In this document: positions 1 to 10,424 of the stretch, in pieces
How the letters are laid out: every line of letters starts with the position of its first letter
How positions within the stretch are numbered: position 1 is the stretch's first letter
Assembly (NCBI GenBank): GCA_037039685.1
Contig: JAWNGF010000004.1
Coordinates: forward strand, 4,340,001 to 4,404,000
Source of the DNA: Ceratobasidium sp. AG-K
Lineage: Eukaryota > Basidiomycota > Agaricomycetes > Cantharellales > Ceratobasidiaceae
DNA: 64,000 nucleotides
Reading direction: 5' to 3'
Made by a program: the position numbers and the translations under genes
The notes under the pieces: model-generated
What the model saw: the letters and a program-made list of their open reading frames with translations, nothing else
Told to the model about the DNA's origin: nothing
Database searches by the model: none

Positions 1-1458
1 GTCAACAAGTCCGACGTATGTTAATTTCGCTGCCCTATGCCCATGCCGCAGAACCTAATATAAACATGTTTAGGTCCTGCAAAACCAAGCCACTACGACC
101 GTCCAGAACTATGTCGATGCACAGCAAATAGTCCGTACGATTTTGGCCGTCACCAAACTCCAGCTTCCCCCCAAACTCCTACTTGGCAAGCAGTGCAACC
201 TGGACTCCACCGCGCCAATCAAGACGGGTATCACCTGTGATATCTACCTCGCAAGCTTCTTGGGTGGAGAAAAGGTCGCAAAGAAAGTGTTTAGAATTGG
301 AATGAGCGATCAAGAGTTTGTGAAGCGATATGCCGAGGTATGTATCACCATTTTACTCGACGAACATGATGTTAACATCTGCCACAGCGTTTCATTCGGA
401 TTGCAAATCTATGGAGCGAGTTCAGATCTGACCACACCCTGCCGTTTTATGGAGTTGGTATGGAATCATTCGAAGGTGACAAGCACTTCCAACTGTACGT
501 TAGGTTACGCTCTCTACTCTGAACATTATTGAGATCTTTTCTAGTTACATGGTTTCTCCTCTGATGAAGAACTCTGATGCCGTATGTAAAGGGACTGGTA
601 GCGTTAATCATTCTGCTAACAGTGTCATTTATAGATCACGTACCTGAAACAGTACAGAAAGAACGCGGGCATGAAGCAGGGCATTCTTCGAATCGTGCGT
701 TTTGCCGGTGCCTAGATCTGAATCTGCTTCTAACGCCATTTCAAAATAGATTACGGACGCGGCCCTCGGTCTCCAGTATCTCCATAACCGCAATCCGCCA
801 GTGGTACACTCTGGTATGCGAGGCGATAACATTCTCATTACCGATTCGGGAGGGGCCATTCTGGGTGGATTTGGGTTAACCAAGGTTAGTAAAGAACGCC
901 CTAGTAGTATAGGCGCCAAGCTAAGGTCGGGGATCAATAGGCCCTGGAGAGCGAGGGGAACGACAAGATTCCTCCGGCCGTGATGACGGGAAAGACAGAG
1001 TCTCAGAGATGGATGGTACGTCTAAGCACCAATGCGTCGGTTTATGGGTCTTGCTAAGACGTTCTACAAAAGGCACCCGAGTTATTTTCTGACGATAGCC
1101 CAAGACTCCGGACGCCATCCGATGTATGGGGATGGGCAATGGCTGCTCTCGAGGTGCGTGCTTATGCACACCCTCCACCCTACTTGCACTGATGTGCGCC
1201 TTGCAGATCGTCAGCGGCACAATTCCGTACCACTCGCACAAGCAGGCCCTCACCGTGATGCTCAAAGTATATCAAGGACACCCGAGGCGTAAGGACCACA
1301 TTATGTTTGAAGACTATGCCCACCGACCAGATGAAATGTGGGAGCTGTTTGAAAAGTGCTGGGCGAGTGAACCCAGCGACCGACCGACGATGGACTATGT
1401 TGTGATGAGACTGCGGGAGATTGCGAAAATGCCGGAGCAGGTGAAGAGTTCTAGTTAA
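1..1458 (+). CDS. MLKL-type pseudokinase, 5'-truncated by window edge (copy K1)
   Basis: Seen: about ten short exons encode a kinase fold closely matching the gene at 10425-12989. The first 15 bases end an exon and an intron runs 16-73. The helical N-terminal domain lies outside the window. The VAIK-type lysine is present (EKVAKKVF, about 285-300). The glycine loop is degenerate (TGITCDIY). The catalytic loop reads HSGMRGDN where active kinases have HRDLKxxN, and the DFG position reads GFG, so both catalytic aspartates are absent. The C-lobe is complete (APELF, DVWGWAMAALE, then the RPTMDYV helix) and ends with TAA at 1456-1458. No frame lesion is visible. Known: kinases without the HRD and DFG aspartates are normally catalytically dead and act as switches or scaffolds. 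Inference: an MLKL-like signalling pseudokinase. Confidence is high for the fold and moderate for the function. Confidence 0.85.
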
Positions 1459-1935
1459 GCAATAGAAGATGCATGAGTTTGTATGTACGGTAACCTTGGA
1501 CTTGATTATTTGTCTCGACTCGAGTGGATATTTGATGGACCGGTCAGAAAACTAAGCGCCAATATTGATTGACCCCGTCTTACCACCGACTCAGCTTGCT
1601 AGTCTCATGACACTCTCTAAACCGTTGTTCGACAAATAAAGCATGGAATGCACATGCTTTGTTCCCTATTGAATTCGCAGAGTGCGCCTCGTGGATAGTA
1701 CATGTTGTTGTCGTGGAATGATAAAATCGTCCTCGCATAACCCCACCCATCGGATTCGACTAGCCTGTCTCTCAATTCCTGCCCGCCGCTCTCTACATGT
1801 CCTTGGGAGAACGATTTAAAAGATCACGCGAGAGGGTCGGGCGGAGTCAGTAGTCCCCGGCCTCCTGTACACTTACCAGTTGGCTGACCGCTTGCACTAC
1901 CGTCAGACCTCGGGATCAACCTGCGCCGGAATCCC
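1459..1935. other. Intergenic, no gene seen
   Basis: Spacer between pseudokinase K1 and the NLR-type fragment. It contains stops in all frames and no recognisable motif or repeat. Confidence 0.5.
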
Positions 1936-2650
1936 AGCCCTCCCTCCGTTGCTAATGAAACAATCGGCCAGTTTGAACAGAAAGGGGGTACCGCCTGGCA
2001 CTCACTTGAAAGTTCTCTGCGAACACTCAATAAGGCCGCGAGTGTGTTTCCACCTCTGGGATCAGCCATATATGCGCTTGTTGATGTGATGGATATGATG
2101 GATGCCATGGAGGTCGGTTCGTATCCGCGTCTCATGTTTGTAATAGCTAATATGTATGATCAGAAAGCTAGAGCAAAGCAGGAAACTTGCGAAGAACTGG
2201 CGGTTGAGATCAACGCGGCGCTCGAGACTCTGAACCGAGATTTGAACTTGCACGATGAACCAAGCTCTGATATCACGGAGCTCATGTCGTGAGTGATGAC
2301 TGTTCCGTGTGTCCGAATACTTACTTGACTATAATAGATCTCTTGAGGCTCAACTTGCGCAAATCAACGCGCGGAGAAATCGCGGCACGATAAGGCGACT
2401 CTTGGAAGCGTCGCAAGACGAGAAAGATTTGGCCAATCTTTATTCGGGGGCGGAGGAAACACTCCAACAACTGCATGTAAGCATCTAATCCACACGAATA
2501 CGGGGCAAACTCTCACGTCCGTGAAGATCCTTCTTGATCGTAAGATGCAGGAAAACACGGCCGGCCGAGCACCATGTGGTATGTGGGCGGCGATTATGCA
2601 AAAGCGCGGATTGATGCTGAGCGGGATTCTACCAGGAATCACGAGCTGAA
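1936..2650 (+). pseudogene. N-terminal fragment of a NACHT/STAND (NLR) protein
   Basis: Seen: an open frame from about 1936 to 2288 contains a hydrophobic helix (VFPPLGSAIYALVDVMDMM). It is followed by a clean 49-bp intron (2289-2337) and a second exon (about 2338-2476) with SLEAQLAQINARRNRGTIRR. A poor third exon runs to about 2650 and then stops. Known: this helix, coiled-coil and RGTxRR series is how I remember the N-terminus of Agaricomycete NACHT-WD40 type STAND proteins. No P-loop or NACHT domain follows, because the next sequence is the MLKL-type domain of K2. Inference: a truncated NLR N-terminus left by rearrangement, or possibly an extra N-terminal module of K2. No convincing ATG in frame was found. 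The family call rests on recollection of the pattern, not on a search. Confidence 0.5.
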
Positions 2651-2659
2651 TCTGCTCCG

Positions 2660-4868
2660 TCATCCCAAAACAACCCGGAGGACCCGACGGTACTATCCCT
2701 GGGCGCTCACTGTTCCATGTCCCTGGCTGAGGTGGTAGCCGAAATCCAGCCAGTACCGGTGATTGAGAGGTTAGTGGAGTGTCTGACGCTGGTATTCCAG
2801 GCGGTCGAGGGCTCGAGGGTAAATAAGTAAGCTTTCAAACCCCTGATCGGGGGGTCGCTGATACCCAAAGTAGGGCACAATGGAAGTTGCTGCGAGGTCG
2901 ATGCGTCATGGTCGTACACATTGCTAGGATGCAAGTCACCAGCCACGCCCAGAACCACCCCCCAGGGCTCGAAGAGACTGTAGATTTGCTTAGAAAGTGG
3001 GCGCGTTGTTTTCTTGTGGAGGTTATATTAACTGAGGGGGGAACCCAGCACCTTCAACGCGATTGCCAAACGAGCACAACACTATTATGAAATGAAAACA
3101 GAGACCGAGTTCTTTCAGTTTGAAGCTATGAGTGAGGAGATCGAGCGCCTGTTTGGTATGCTTGACTCGTGTCTCGCTGGCTTCTTGGTGGGTCATTGCC
3201 CTAGGCCTCTATGTTGCGTACCTACTAACCGTGGGACATAAAGTACGCCATGGATATCGCTCAGTCTCAGTGGATCGAGAAATTCCGCGTTATTCAAAAG
3301 GGAGAGCTAGCCGAGATGAATCGAATACGTCAGAAAATTGTGGAGGGAAATAACGACGGCAAGCATAGCAAATTGGATCAAACGCGCCTCAACAAAAAAA
3401 GAGCCGAAAGCCTGCGCTCAAATGGGATGGTGAGCTCCTCATAGCTCCCATTACGTGCGCGACTAACCACTTCGTGCCAAAAGTCAGCGCGGGAAATGTT
3501 CGAGTGCCTCAAAAGGCATGGCTGCCAGGACCTGACCGAACGTGTGGATATGAAGACCATATCGTTATACCCTATCGCCACCGGCGCCTACGGAGATATA
3601 TTCAAAGGAACACTAGATGGCAGTACAGACATAGCAATCAAAGTATGGAGCTTTCGCCGGGCGGATGAGGCTCCTGACAAATGCCTCAAGGTTAGTTTGA
3701 GCCAGCTGCTCACCCTCAGACTATATGCGGTTTGTTAAGATTGTGTGTTTTGATAGGGAGCCATGCGCGAGCTATATAACTGGTCAAAGGCGGACCATGA
3801 AAATATACAGAAGCTGTTAGGAGTAGTTATGTTCAAGGATCGCTTAGGAATGGTGTCGCGATGGATGAGCAACGGCAATCTGCAAGACTATATTCGACGA
3901 CATGAACCCGAAGATCGATACCAATTGGTATTTTCTATATTATTTCTCGGCACTATCATCTATCTGACTCTCCCCAGTGCGTCCAGGTGACACAAGCAGT
4001 ACAACACCTCCACAAGGAGCGGATGGTAAGCTTACTAATTGGTCATCGTTGAGACATCTTGTCGATTAATTCAACGCAGGTACATGGGGACGTGAAAGCC
4101 GTGAGTATTATTACCCATACACGACAGCAAATTGATATTGATTTGGGATGACTACCAAGTGCAACTTCCTTGTGTCGTCCGATGGTGTTGTCAAGCTTAC
4201 GGACTTTGACCACTCAATTATATCCTGTCATAGTATTGTCTTCTCTCAGACAACGACCATGGGAGGAGGTACTATGAGATGGATGGTTAGGCCTTTCAAC
4301 CTGCTGATGGATCATGTTAACTATATGTATACGTGCTCTTACAGGCACCCGAGCTGGTGATGGATGAGGGTGAGGTCGAACTAAGAAGCACGCAGGCTGA
4401 TGTCTACGCACTTGGAATGGTACGCTTTCATCTCCCCCAACTATAGCACCATTCAATTAATCACGGTTACTATGTGGTACTTTTCCAGACACTGTTGGTG
4501 AGCATACCCCAGCGCTCCGACCAAAGAAACTCCGCCCAAGCTCAACCCTAATAGGAAATCATCACTGGCACTATTCCTTATCCCGGTGTCAGTCGGACCT
4601 CCAAGTCTTTTGCAAGCTGTCGGAAAAGATACTCCCCGAACGAACACAACACTTCCAAGGCGAAAGGGGAGAGCAACTATGGAAGCTTCTCGAGCAGTGC
4701 TGGGATCATGATCCAATCCTACGCCCTTCTGCCAAGCAGGTTGTTGATTCGGTGAGCGTTCAATCCTGACATAGTACGTGTTTGAGACTGAGGATTCCGC
4801 AGTTACTATCTCTGGTTTCTGGAATGGCGTCGCCTGGGGATGATATTCAGCTGCAAAGGATGAACTGA
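2660..4868 (+). pseudogene. MLKL-type helical domain plus protein kinase, one-base frameshift in C-lobe (K2)
   Basis: Seen: the helical domain (SLGAHCSMSLAEVVAE, then the KLLRGRCVMV helix, then the ECLTLVFQAVEG segment pattern) spans 2700-3440 in about four exons. A kinase domain then runs from 3480: ATGAYGDIFKG glycine loop, IAIKVW lysine, HGDVKACN catalytic loop (about 4085-4170) and DFD in place of DFG (about 4205). APELVM follows at 4350 and the C-terminal exon ends with TGA at 4866-4868. The HRD-type aspartate and the metal-binding aspartate are both retained, so this subfamily could be active. Odd: after EIITGTIPY (about 4555-4583) the frame is lost and the CRQ...LPERTQHF segment continues in another frame. 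This is consistent with one C missing from a C run at about 4581. It converges on K3 across a 928-bp gap. It may be a pseudogene or an assembly error. Confidence 0.7.
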
Positions 4869-5796
4869 AACTGAAGCACGAGGGAGGCAGCGTCCTTAAC
4901 TATGTAGATTTTGAAAACCTGCACAGAGAGTTACCGACTGACTGGGTAGTAGCAACAACTAATGCGCGTAAGTCTATGAAATAAGAGATAAATTAAATCG
5001 GTGGGAGCAATTGGAATAGTGAAGCGAGGAAAGGAGTATTCGGTGCAAGTGGAAAGGTCACCATATGTGGCTATCCCTCGATTTAGAGCCCGGCATCATA
5101 GCTGAAAGATAAATTTATTCCCACTACCTGGAAATGTTCCGAGCGAGATCTACTATTATGTTATCAATCCCCTACTCAATTTTGTCACGCACCAGTAGCT
5201 AATAATAACAATGTAAATCGCATCTGCTTTGCGATTAGATAGAATGAATTCGAGAGGCAGATTTGGGTGTGTGGGGGGATTACTTGGTCAACAGAGGCAA
5301 AACGTGACATATGCGGTTCGCTTGGGTGACATGCACTCTCGCGGTATACGCGTCATCTTGAGATTCTGACACAAAACTGCCTGGAACCGATTCAAAACCA
5401 CTGCCTTTTTGAAGCCCATCAACGAGCATATCGTGGAAGTGTAGTGACTGGATGGGAATTTTTTCGAGAGGAACAAGTATGAATACCAGATGAGACTCGG
5501 CAGCATGATTAAACCGGTGGTAGAGGTCTTGTATACATACATTGTCCGACGGGGGCTGGTGTTATTGAGAGTAGTTGAAGCATCAGCTGTGATAGACGAG
5601 CGTGACGGGTATATATACCATCTGAGCTCGTGATACAGTAACTGAAGGCGGAAAAAAAGTGATACACAGAATCTTACATATAGAACCGAGCTAGGTAAGG
5701 CGGCTGATGCATGGCTGATGGTTGTTCGTGCGCGAAGGCTTGTCATGATAATTTACTTTACATGGTATTGATAATACACTCTCCCTTGATAACCAG
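4869..5796. other. Intergenic between convergent kinases K2 and K3
   Basis: Serves as the 3' region of both convergent genes. A 152-codon minus-strand open frame (5288-5746) shows no family resemblance and no exon structure, so I treat it as chance. Confidence 0.5.
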
Positions 5797-7870
5797 TTAC
5801 GGGTTTTTACCGATGAGACGTTCTAGCTTCAAAGCCATGAGTGCCAAAGGATACGACTGGTTTAGGCTGGTACTCACCGAATCAAGAACCTGGTCGGCAG
5901 TGGGACGCACGGCCGGGTCATGGTCCCAACACCGAACAAGCAGCTCCCATAGCTGCTCACCCTTCTGACACTGAAAGCTTTCTGCTCGTTCAGGGAGCAT
6001 CTTTTGTACTATTTTAGAGTACACAAGTCCTCCGCCCTGGCGCTGAGACGCGTATGGGATCTCCCCCGTAATAATTTCCTGCCCAGGTCAGGCATCAGCG
6101 TCGACAACTTGATGAGATGTGCGAGAAATTTCTTACCAGTATTGTCTACAAGACGCAAACCAAAGAAAAGCGTCTCTTCCATATAAAGTTAAGTGAATAT
6201 GATAAATTTCTCACCATGCCAAGTGCATATATATCTGCTTGCTTGCTTCTACGTTCGGAACTTGGTGTTCCCATGATCAGCTCTGGTGCCTGTAATGAAT
6301 AAATGAACCCGTAGATTATGATCATCATAGATTAAATGGCCAAACCATCCATCGCAAGTTACCTCCTCGCCGGTTGGTTGTTTGAGAAAAGACCAGGTCG
6401 CGGTCAAACATCATTGAGCGGTCGAAGTCGGTAAGTTCTATGGCACCATCCGATGATACAAGAAACTTATGCTTCGACAGATTTCACAGGTTGTGCTGTC
6501 ATATCATCATTGAACGGGTGTTTAGCACTCACGCATTTCAAATCTCCGTGAACCTGTGCATACATGCACGCTAATGAGATACGTGTGGAAATAATATGAA
6601 TTCCTCCTCACCAGATTGATATGATGGAGGTATTGTACAGCCTTCGTGGCTTGGACACACTATATTTGGTCAGGGGCGAGTCGTTGGTTGTCGTTGGTCG
6701 CTTACATACCAATTGGTACCGGTCTGTAGGCTCCCGCTTTCGGATATATTCTCGCAGATTGCCGTACTCCATCCATTTTGAAACCATCCCTAGCTGACCC
6801 TCAAACATGACTACTCCCAAAAGCTCATGTACGTTTTGGTGGTCTACTTTTGACCAGTTATATACCTCGCGCATCGCTCTCTGCCAAGGTGACCAAGTAT
6901 GAGACACTATCAGACGCGATCTGAGTTGATATATTGACTTCACCTGACCTTGAAACTTTGGCGGTAGTTCTCGGTCCTACTGTGGAATCTCCGCACTTTG
7001 ATAGCGACATCTGTGTTGTCATCCAGTTTGCCTTTCCATAAATCTTCGTAAAAACTTGTATTAATGGCGAGCGATGAAGCTGTCTTCAAATCGATTGCTC
7101 CAGAAAGGTCGGGGTACCCTTGTCTGACCAAGCACTGGAACATTTCCATTGCTGGCTATCGCCCAAACCATAGTCAGCTTGGCTGAAACATCATAAACAA
7201 ACGATGATTACCAGGAACTCCTTATTAATGGCACTCAATTCGTTGACCCATTGCGACCGGGTGATGTCCGTTGAGTACTGTATATGGAAGAGTTAGTAGC
7301 AGCTTCCTGAGGAAATGCCCACGTACTGAGAAACGGTTTAGGCATGAGTCAAGTTCGGTGAAGTGTGCTCTGATCTCATTGTCCATAGCTTGGAGCTGGA
7401 GGAACGCGGCCATCTCATTCATTTTATTGTATTTCCGTGTTCGTTGGACGATTGCATCAAGAGCTCTGTAAAGAGCAGTTCAGTGGGACAGTTCCCGAGG
7501 AGCTCGATGACCTACTCTCTCAACAAGTTAACCGCGCTCTCGAGTTCTGGGTAGGTGCCTTGCTCGTGGTTCACAATCTTAGCCCCAATAATACGCATGA
7601 CCATCACGCAACGTCCCCGAAGTAGCTCCCACCGTTTTCTACTCTTCCTATCAGCAAAATTCTACGCTTGGAACCCCACACACTCACTTATTCACGGTTA
7701 ATTGTGCAACTTCACGGAATATCTCCTCGAGACGGTTCATCAGCGGTCCGAGAAGAGGGATTACTACAAGCTCCTCCTCCACTTGGGGGAAAGTGAGCGC
7801 GCACTGGACGCTTAAGGGGAGTAGCGCCTGTCGCTCATTTTCGGGGACAAGGGGTGGAGAGGAGCTTGAG
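5797..7870 (-). pseudogene. MLKL-type helical domain plus degenerate kinase (K3)
   Basis: Seen, reading on the minus strand: a helical-domain exon at about 7860-7690 (LSVQCALTFPQVEEELVV), further helices to about 7225, and the kinase N-lobe at 7149-6940 (DVAIKVRRF lysine present). MREVYNWSKVDHQN follows at about 6880, HGDLKC at about 6560, TDFDRSM at about 6430, APELIM at about 6290, and the C-lobe exon ends at TAA 5797-5799. Odd: the glycine loop is lost (INTSFYEDLWKG) and the catalytic-loop asparagine is replaced by lysine (CHKFLV where relatives have CNFLV), so catalysis is doubtful. The start is not resolved, because the first helical exon abuts the tail of K4 in a different frame. Inference: a decaying member or a second pseudokinase type. 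Confidence 0.6.
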
Positions 7871-9746
7871 ACAATCTCGGCGGCATTGTTTGTGGTATCC
7901 TACGAGTACGGAATTGGTTTCCACGCGCCTTGTTCAGCGACATATAGTATGGAAAACGCACGTTGAAATCGTAAGTTGACGCCTGTCCAAGCATGTTTGT
8001 TAGCTCAAGGACCTGATCTTCATCTAGACGGATGTCTTCTTGGCTGTTAGTTGTGGCCGCAGGAGTAGGAAGTACGTTGTTTCGCCGAAGTTGGGGTAAA
8101 TCATTGACCAGGGCTTGCAGCTATCGAGCGCTCAGCAGGGTAACCGGTGTATTTCGGGCTCAATGCCAGGACGTACGCTATCGTAGACCTCATTCACAGT
8201 GGGGCGATTAGCTGGGTTGTAATCCCAGCATCGTATGAGCAACTGCCACATTATATCCCCCTCCTGGTTGTGAAAGTGATCTGTTCGCTTGGGGAGTGTC
8301 TTGCGCCCAAGTATGGAGTACATTTGCAGGTCGTTGCGACACTGGAAAACGTACGGTATATTCCCGCTTATGAGTTCCTAGTGGATGTCAGCAGTCAAAT
8401 ACTTTGTTAACATATTGATAAAAACTTGCAAGAAACGTCTAAGGAACGGTGAGGGGACGGGGAAGGGAAATGACGCAGCGTTTGAAAGTCAGTTCCACAG
8501 CACTTAGGGGGTAAAAACACACCATTCCAAGCGCATATATGTCAGATTGCTTGCTCATCACCTTCGGGTGAGACGTTTGTACCACAAGTTCCGGTGCCTG
8601 AAAGTAGTTAGGTAGTGCAACCCGATCGACCACCAGCACCCACCATCCAGCGCAAAGTTCCGCCTACTTGATCCCCCGGTTCAAACGAAATTGTCTCGCC
8701 TTCCAATGCAACCATGTGATCGAAATCGTTGAGCTTGAGAATTCCGTCGGCCGACACGAGAAAGTTGCACTACTTATGGTCCCCGTTATCGTGTACTCAT
8801 TGATGACTCTAGCGAGATCCTCACGGCTTTGAGATCTCCGTGCACCTAGTGTTGCTCAATAAGATAGGTTACCGTTATCAGAATGTAGTAAATTACTTAC
8901 CATGTCTTCATTATGGAGATACTGAACAGCCTTTACTACTTGGAGACACTTATTCCAAGTCAGTGCGGTGAACGACGTATTCGATTGTAGCATACCAGTT
9001 GATATCGATCCATCATTTCGTTCTCCTCGAGATATTCCTTCAGGTCCCCATTTTCCATCCATTGTGAGACCATTCCCAGTCTACCTCGGAAGACCATTAC
9101 GCCAAGCAGCTTGTGTATGTTCTCGTGATGCGTCTGTGACCAATTGTACAGCTCGTAGACCTCGCCCTATTCAACCCGTCGATGAGCAGTTTCATGTAAT
9201 CTGTCAGTACTGACCTTCAATCCCACGTCCCTGTCAGACGCTGCAAAAGACCTTCTCACTTTGATGGCGATATCCGTATCGTCGTAGAGCTTTGCTCTCC
9301 ATATATCGCCAACGCCTCCCTGGGCCTCGATCGTGGCGGAAACGGTACTCATGTCAACACTCTCGGTGAGATCCTTGCACCCGTACCCTTTCAAGCACTC
9401 GAGAATTTCCATCACCGACTTTGAGGCTACGAATTAGAGTGGCTGTGGGTACGGCTTCAAGGCCAAGGCGTACCATCTGCTCCATCTGGAGGTCTTTGGG
9501 CTTATGGTTACTTGACATAGCGGCGAATCCAAGAAATTCTGGAGACTTCGATCGACTGGGGAATTGGATGCAGACAAGTGAACGACTTTTCTGTGAGCAA
9601 TACGATGGTGTGAAAGGCGAGCGCCTGGTGGTGGGGGTGTCGACCGGATCAACGAACCCAATCCACTCGTAGGCGCCGAGTTCATCGCGGCCTAATTTGG
9701 CCAATACATCCATATTCGCGAAATCCACCCAGAGTACTGGGGACAT
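7812..9746 (-). CDS. Protein kinase with unrecognised N-terminal and C-terminal extensions (K4)
   Basis: Seen on the minus strand: an N-terminal segment at 9746-9430 (LWVDFANMDVLAKLGRDEL), not recognised. The kinase N-lobe is at 9415-9240 (QGGVGDIWRAKL, DIAIKVRR). HGDLKA is at about 8850-8825, DFDHMV at about 8745-8725, APELVV at about 8600, and C-lobe WQLLIRCWDYNPANRPT at about 8270-8200. Both catalytic aspartates and the CNFLV asparagine are present, so it may be active. After the conserved DS codons an intron (about 8175-8120) leads to an extension containing LDEDQVLELTNML, open to a stop at 7812. No MLKL-type helical domain is seen upstream. The true start is uncertain and could lie upstream of 9746. 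Its tail overlaps the first helical exon of K3, so a joint kinase-helical-kinase transcript cannot be excluded. Confidence 0.55.
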
Positions 9747-9884
9747 TGAATCTTGATCTACGACCAGAGGCTGAGCTATATCATCGACCAGAGTCAGCCT
9801 TTGGTTTCCCTATGGAAAGGCACGAGTTCTATCCACTTTTGTCCCGCGGCGTCTTGGATTAATGCGTCGATGAGGAGTGATTTC

Positions 9885-10424
9885 GAACAACTGTAATAGA
9901 AGATGTTGGGGTCCAAAGACGTTCAGAGGGCGGGCCAAACAGCTGGAGCGGTGACTTTACATTGACAGCGCCTCGCACTGGCATTGCCATGCAACGTCTT
10001 CGTTCGGTGTTGGTTCTTTTCTTCTGGATCTTTCCTTTCGCGAAGCAGTTTCCAACATTCTCGACATCTTGACAGTCTCCTGCTACTGCCTCTCCCAACT
10101 AGGCTGTGGGGATTTTATTACGCTACATAACGTAGTCCACCCGCAAAGTAATCAACGAGACTCTCGTCCGCCATGGCTCGACCGTCAGTTCCATCGGCGG
10201 GAGGTTAAGCGCCGATCCGTGGTCGGTGCACTGGTCCAGGCTTCTCGGCCTCGACGACATAGCCGAAACATGATGGGCGGCATAGCCTGGAATGCACAGG
10301 ATCGACAAGCGGATGGCCGTTTCTCATTTATCCTGAGTGGATAAGCTCTCGTCACTTATAACCTTCATCACATTGTGGCCCATTTCACCTACTCCCGCCT
10401 GCGATCACAACTTGCACAACAAAC
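9885..10424. other. Divergent promoter region between K4 and K5
   Basis: About 540 bp between the minus-strand kinase K4 and the plus-strand gene K5. No coding signal is seen, and it must carry the K5 promoter. I saw no clear TATA box. A C/T-rich stretch precedes the K5 start. Confidence 0.4.

Noticed and set aside
5288..5746. 152-codon minus-strand open frame between K2 and K3
   Set aside because: No family resemblance, no splice pattern, and in the 3' regions of two convergent genes.
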